Positions 59,083 to 64,000 of a stretch of 64,000 nt of DNA are shown here, piece by piece; positions within the stretch are counted from its first letter, which is position 1, and each line of letters starts with the position of its first letter. The notes beneath the pieces are model-generated. The model saw only the letters and a program-made list of their open reading frames with translations, ran no database searches and was not told the DNA's origin. Both the position numbers and the translations under genes were made by a program. The DNA comes from Hordeum vulgare subsp. vulgare (lineage: Eukaryota > Streptophyta > Magnoliopsida > Poales > Poaceae): the NCBI RefSeq assembly GCF_904849725.1, contig NC_058522.1, positions 196,151,986-196,215,985 of the forward strand. Reading direction: 5' to 3'.

Positions 59083-59119
59083 CTTTAGTCCCGGTTTGCG
59101 TCTCAAACCGGGACTAAAG
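59083..59119. repeat. Perfect 16-bp subterminal hairpin
   Basis: CTTTAGTCCCGGTTTG, loop CGTCT, CAAACCGGGACTAAAG. A second, near-perfect one lies at 59011-59050. Such repeats are binding sites for the element's own proteins in the CACTA family. Confidence 0.9.
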
Positions 59120-59128
59120 TCCTCTGCC

Positions 59129-59136
59129 TATATATA
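59129..59136 (+). promoter_or_regulatory. TATA box of the CACTA transposase gene
   Basis: TATATATA directly after the last subterminal repeat, about 255 bp before the ATG, in the same relative place as TATATATA at 56461-56468 in the older element. Confidence 0.7.
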
Positions 59137-59389
59137 GCACAGCCCCCCTCTCTCCTCTTCCTTGCATTTTTTTATGCACTAGAGGTGTTTGTTGAAATAT
59201 GTGTTAGAGCGATGCCGCTTGAGTTCACCGAACACAACTACGATATGAGATGCCCGAGCCACGCTTAAACCTCTTCCTCTTTATTTCTACTTATTCTAAA
59301 AGGTTAGCAACTATATTTCCTCGTTTTGGATCGTGCGGTACTAATTTTTAGGATCGTGATTGTATTTGATATATTGTCGTATAACGCAA

Positions 59390-62300
59390 ATGAGCCATCC
59401 ATGGATGTATGGTGATAGACGCACAACCGCTTACAGAGAAGGCGTGCATTCTTTTCGAGATGCAGCCGATGCGAATAAGCATGGTGGTGGCTATATGTTT
59501 TGTCCATGTGTTGAATGTCGGAATGAGAAGGATTACACTTCCTCAAGAGTCATTCAGAGCCACCTGCTTCCGTCCGGTTTTATGTCGGGCTATAATGTTT
59601 GGACCAAGCACGGAGAAAGAGGGGTTATGATGGAAGACGACGATGAAGAAGAAGAGAATGATGATGACAACTACCGATCTATGTTCCCTGAGTATGCTGA
59701 TACCGCAATGGAAGACAATGAAGAAGAAGATCAGGATGAAGAACGGGAACCAGATGAGCCCGCTGATGATCTTGGCCGGGTCATTTCTGATGCACGGCGA
59801 GGTTGCGACACAGAAAAGGAGAGGTTGCAGTTCGAGCAGATGTTACAGGACCACAACAAATTGTTGTACCCAACTTGTGAAGATGGCCAGAAGAAGTTGG
59901 GTCGCACACTGGAATTGCTGAAGTGGAAGGCAGAGACCGGTGTGACTGACTCGTCATTCGAAAAGTTGCTGGTACTGATGAAGAAGATGCTTCCAAGAAA
60001 GAACGAATTGTCCGCCAGCAAGTACGAAGCAAAGAAGCTTGTCTGCCCTCTAGGATTAGACGTGCAGAAGATACATGCATGCCCTAATGACTGCATCCTC
60101 TACCGCGGTGAGAAGTACGAGAATATGGATAAATGCCCGGTATACACTGCATTGCGGTATAAGATCAGAAAAGATGACCCTGGTGATATTGAGGGCGAGC
60201 CACCCAGGAAGAGGGTTCCTGCCAAGGTGATGTGGTATGCTCCTATAATACCACGGTTGAAACGTCTGTTCAGAAATAAAGATCATGCGAAGTTGTTGCG
60301 ATGGCACATGGAAGATCGTATGAAAGACGATAAGTTGAGGCACACCGCTGATGGTCGGCAGTGGAGAAAAATCGAGAGAGAGTTCCCGAGATTTGCAGCT
60401 GACGCAAGGAACTTATGGTTAGGTCTGAGTACACATGGCATGAATCCTTTTGGGGAGCAGAGTTGCAGTCACAGCGCCTGGCCCGTTACTCTATGTATCT
60501 ACAACCTTCCTCCTTGGTTGTGCATGAAGCGGAAGTTCATTATGATGCCAGTGCTTATCCAAGGTCCAAAGCAACCCGGCAACGATATTGATGTGTACCT
60601 AAGGCCATTAGTTGATGAACTTTTACAGCTGTGGGCCGAACCAGGTGTACGTGTGTGGGACAAGCACAAACAAGAGGAATTTGACCTTGGAGCGTTGCTT
60701 TTCGTAACCATCAATGATTGGCCTGCTCTTAGTAACATTTCAGGACAGTCAAACAAGGGATACAATGCATGCACGCACTGTTTGGATCAGACAGAAAGTA
60801 TATATATCTGGACAAATGTAGGAAGAATGTGTACCCGTACAATCGTCGTTTTCTTCCGCCCAAGCATCCCTTAAAGAAAAAAGGCAAGCATTTCAATGGC
60901 AAGGCAGAACCCCGGGGGAAGCCTGTCATCCGTACTGGTGCTGAAGTATTTGATATGGTCAAAGATTTAAAAGTAATCTTTGGAAAGGGTCCTGGCAGCC
61001 AACATGTTCCTAACGCCCCTGATAAGCGCGTACCCATGTGGAAGAAGAAATCTATATTTTGGGAGCTACCCTACTGGAAAGTCCATGAGGTCCGCTCGGC
61101 AATCGACGTGATGCACCTGACGAAGAATCTCTCCGTGAATATTCTAGGCTTCCTGGGCTTGTATGGGAAGTCAAAAGATACACCGGAAGCACGGGAGGAC
61201 CAGGAATGGCGTGCCAGCTACGCTCTTACTAAGGAAGAGAAGGAAATCTTCTTTGAAGTCTTTTTCAGTATCAAGGTCCCGACTAGCTTCTCGTCGAATA
61301 TAAAGGGAATCGTAAATATGAAAGACAAAAAATTCCAAAACCTAAAGTCTCATGACTGCCACGTGCTTATGACGCAATTGCTTCCGGTTGCATTGAGGGG
61401 AATTCTACCGGAAAATGTTCACCTGGCAATTGTGAAGGTATGTTCATTCCTCAATGCAATTTCTCAGAAGGTAATCGATCGAGAAAGTCTATCAGGGTTA
61501 CAGATTGATGTGGTCCAATGTCTGGTCAGCTTTGAGTTGTTGTTCCCGCCATCCTTCTTCAATATAATGACACACCTCCTAATTCACCTAGTCGAAGATA
61601 TTAGAATTCTCGGTCCTGTGTTTCTACACAATATGTTCCCCTTCGATAGGTTCATGGGAGTCTTAAAGAAATATGTTCGTAACCGTGCTAGGCCAGAAGG
61701 AAGCATCTCCAAGGGCTATGGAACAGAGGAGGTCATTGAGTTTTGTGTGGACTTTCTTCCTGACCTTAAGCCGATTGGTGTTCCTGAATCTCGGTATGAG
61801 GGTAGGCTGACAGGAAAAGGCACACTAGGAAGGAAAGCAAAAGTATGTATGGACGGGCATTCTTTCTCTCAAGCACACTACATAGTTCTACACAATTCCA
61901 CCGTGGTGGCTCCGTATATCGTGAGACACAAGAATATTCTACGCTCCGAAAACCCGGGGAAGGCTGACTCTTGGATTAAAGGAGAACACGAGAAGACTTT
62001 CGGCAGTTGGTTGCAGACACATCTCATGAATGACGACAACGTTGGAGATCAGCTGTACTGTTTGGCCAGACCACCATCTTCGACCATATGTACTTTCCAA
62101 GGATATGAGATAAATGGGAATACATTTTACACGGTTGCCCAAGATAAAAAGAGCACCAACCAAAATAGTGGTGTCCGCTTTGATGCAACAGACAAGAATG
62201 GGCACTGTTTGGAAACATATTACGGGTACATAGAGGAGATATGGGAACTTGACTATGGACCTACTTTTAAGATCCCTTTGTTTCGGTGCAAATGGGTGAA

Positions 62301-62667
62301 GCTGATAGGAGGCGGAGTAGTTGTAGACCAAAAGTACGGCATGACAACAGTGGATCTCAACAATCTTGCGTACATGGACGAACCATTTGTCCTAGCCAAT
62401 GATGTCGCTCAGGTTTTCTATGTGAAGGACATGTCTACAAAAACGAGAAAAAGAAATCAGCAAAAGAAGATATCGTCCGATGAGCCAAAACGCCACATAG
62501 TTCTTTCACGGAAAAGAAACATTGTGGGAGTAGATGACAAGACAGACATGTCAGTAGATTATAATAAGTTTCATGAAATTCCGCCCTTCAAAGTGAAAAC
62601 GGACCCAAGCATCCTACTGAATGATGAAGATTCTCCATGGCTACGACCCAGAAGAAAACAGAAATAA
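59390..62667 (+). pseudogene. CACTA tnp2-type transposase, one frameshift
   Basis: ATG 59390 opens MSHPWMYGDRRTTAYREG. The N-terminal Cys/His region (FCPCVECRN, HLLPSGF) is the transposase-associated domain. An acidic stretch follows near residues 85-130. The tnp2 catalytic region (Transposase_21 type) includes PNDCILYRGEKYEN, NLWLGLSTHGMNPF, HSAWPVTLCIYNLPPWLCM and ACTHCLDQTESIY. A run TATATATAT at 60799-60807 shifts the frame; the older copy at 54560 has two fewer bases there. The next frame, to 62667, has FGKGPGSQHVP, HEVRSAIDVMHLTKNL, SHDCHVLMTQLLPVALRG (DUF4218-like), YYGYIEEIWELDYG (DUF4216-like) and ends PRRKQK. Total about 1,090 residues, usual for the family. Aside from the 2-bp shift no other break is seen. 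Confidence 0.92.
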
Positions 62668-62839
62668 TAGATAGGAATATTGGTGCAATAATGTAATAAT
62701 GTATTAAACCTTTTATGTAATGCATGTATGGAATGTACTAAACCTTTTAGTTTTGAATTATTTATTCAATTTCAAATACTTTTCATTTTCATAGTTTTGT
62801 CAAATTCTCAAATATGCAAAAAGAATTTTAATAAACCTT
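62668..62839 (+). other. 3' region of the CACTA transposase gene
   Basis: AT-rich DNA with AATAATG, TATGTAATGCATG and AATAAAC words consistent with a poly(A) region. No gene is seen. Confidence 0.5.
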
Positions 62840-64000
62840 TGTAAGAGATGGGTTCTCGTTCGAAACGCTGATACTTCGAGAGAGCTTGTCCGTTTTGTAC
62901 ACGAAGTGCATCCAGTTTTTGTCGTAGCCCTCTAAACTTTTTAACACATGCTATATGGGTGAAATGATTATAGCATGCCAACTTTCAACATTTTCAGAGT
63001 TCATTTGTAGTGCTTTTCAATTTCAGGGTCAACTAGCTCAAAAAAAAAGTAAATGCACGAAGAATACCAAATGAAGTCAGAAATTGTTGAAAGTTTGTGA
63101 TGTGCCTTTGAATGGTGCATTTTGAACACACAAAAAGTATGGAGTTCAAATAAGTTCAAAAAATGAAATCCCTTTGTATGAGATGAGTTCTCGTTCGAAA
63201 CCCTCATACTTCGAGAGAGATTGTCCGTTTTGTACACGAAGTACATCCAGTTTTTGTCGTAGCCCTCTCAACTTTTTACACACATGCTATGTGGGTGAAA
63301 TGATGATAGCATGCCAACTTTCAACATTTTCAGAGTTCATATGTAGTGCTTTTCAATTTCAGGGTCAACTAGCTTAAAAAAATAAGGAAATGCACGAAGA
63401 ATACCAAATGAAGTCAGAAATTGTTGAAATTTTGTGATGTGCCTTTGAATGGTTCATTTTGTACACACAAAAACTATGGAGTTCAAATAAGTTCAAAAAA
63501 AATGAAATCCCTTTGTAGGAGATGAGTTCTCGTTTGAAACCCTGATACTTCGAGAGATATTGTCCGTTTTGTACACGAAGTGCATCCAGTTTTTGTCGTA
63601 GCCCTCTCAACTTTTGAACACATGCTATGTGGGTGAAATGATGATAGCATGCCAACTTTCAACATTTTCAGAGTTCATTTGTAGTGCTTTTCAATTTCAG
63701 GGTCAACTAGCTCAATAACAAATAAGTAAATGCACGAAGAATACCAAATGAAGTCAGAAATTGTTGAAATTTTGTGATGTGCCTTTGAACGGTGCATTTT
63801 GAACACACAAAAAGTATGGAGTTCAAATAAGTTCAAAAAAATGAAATCCCTTTGTAAGAGATGAGTTCTCGTTCGAAACCCTGATACTTCGAAAGAGATT
63901 GTCCGTTTTGTACACGAAGTGCATCCAGTTTTTGTCGTAGCCCTCTCAACTTTTTAACACATGCTATGCGGCTGAAATGATGATAGCATGCCAACTTTCA
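62840..64000 (+). repeat. ~337-bp tandem repeats of the CACTA element
   Basis: TTCTCGTTCGAAAC-type words begin at 62853, 63188, 63527 and 63866, steps of 335, 339 and 339 bp. Each unit holds GTGCATCCAGTTTTTGTCGT, CATGCTATGTGGGTGAAAT and TTTTCAATTTCAGGGTCAAC. At least 3.4 units are present and the array runs off the window end. Frames here are repeats, not genes. Confidence 0.92.

Larger units (their letters stand above)
58880..64000 (+). mobile_element. CACTA element with nearly intact transposase
   Basis: It starts CACTAGTGGAAAACGGGCC at 58880 after TAA, which would be the 3-bp target copy. Subterminal units CCTTTAGTCCCGG and CCGGGACTAAAGG follow to 59120, then TATATATA at 59129-59136. The tnp2-type transposase is at 59390-62667, and tandem repeats from 62840 run past the window end. 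The far terminus and any second gene are outside. It points away from the aldolase gene, 400 bp downstream of its stop. Confidence 0.92.

Noticed and set aside
62840..64000. Regular ~337-bp repeats considered as a CRISPR-like or satellite array
   Set aside because: Units are contiguous without unique spacers and lie in the 3' part of a CACTA element.

Overview
The window looks like nuclear DNA from a large-genome Triticeae grass (wheat, Aegilops, barley or rye type). I infer this from four things: almost all of it is nested transposons; CACTA elements begin CACTAGTGGAAAA and carry TTTAGTCCCGG subterminal repeats; Stowaway MITEs have CTCCGTCCC-type ends; and several LTRs begin TGATACGTCTC and end GGGTTATCA. 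There is no bacterial-style operon, CRISPR array or phage module. I recognise one host gene: a two-exon plastid class I fructose-1,6-bisphosphate aldolase at 57235-58478 (+).

Layout. 1-10675: GC-rich LTR remnants, split by a complete 7.3-kb non-autonomous LTR retrotransposon (1560-8848, duplication GGGCT) that encodes its own acidic protein in place of gag-pol. 10676-13939: the 3' half of a second element of that family, with LTR pieces and a Stowaway MITE. 14638-15916: a hAT element with an 8-bp duplication. 16464-21757: a complete Ty1/copia element (minus strand, 141-bp LTRs, duplication GAATC) with frameshifts. 21982-26518: a CACTA element (minus) holding a decayed gene with B3-like segments and interrupted by a solo LTR (24733-26375).

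26519-56710 is one old CACTA element (minus) whose tnp2-type transposase gene was split by a Mutator-like element (29151-54006, 230-bp inverted repeats, 9-bp duplication). The MULE transposase gene was split by a Ty3/gypsy chromovirus-like element (31558-51124, 4-kb LTRs, duplication GTTGC). That element's extra ORF, upstream of gag, was split by a 5.5-kb LTR-like insertion (41085-46622, duplication ACCCG). Each target is coding sequence, so the order of events reads directly: CACTA, then MULE, then gypsy, then LTR.

56711-58879 is a 2.2-kb gene island carrying the aldolase. At 58880 a third CACTA element starts on the plus strand with a nearly intact tnp2-type transposase gene broken by one frameshift in a TA run. 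It runs past the window end into ~337-bp tandem repeats. The same repeat family, inverted, lies in the older CACTA element at 26.9-27.7 kb.

The unusual material is inside the mobile elements: the private protein of the non-autonomous LTR element, the extra ORF of the gypsy element, the spliced acidic ORF and twin tRNA-like units in the 5.5-kb LTR, a B3-like gene in a CACTA element, and an antisense GRF-like gene in the MULE. Everything was read by eye without database searches, so family names are kept general.
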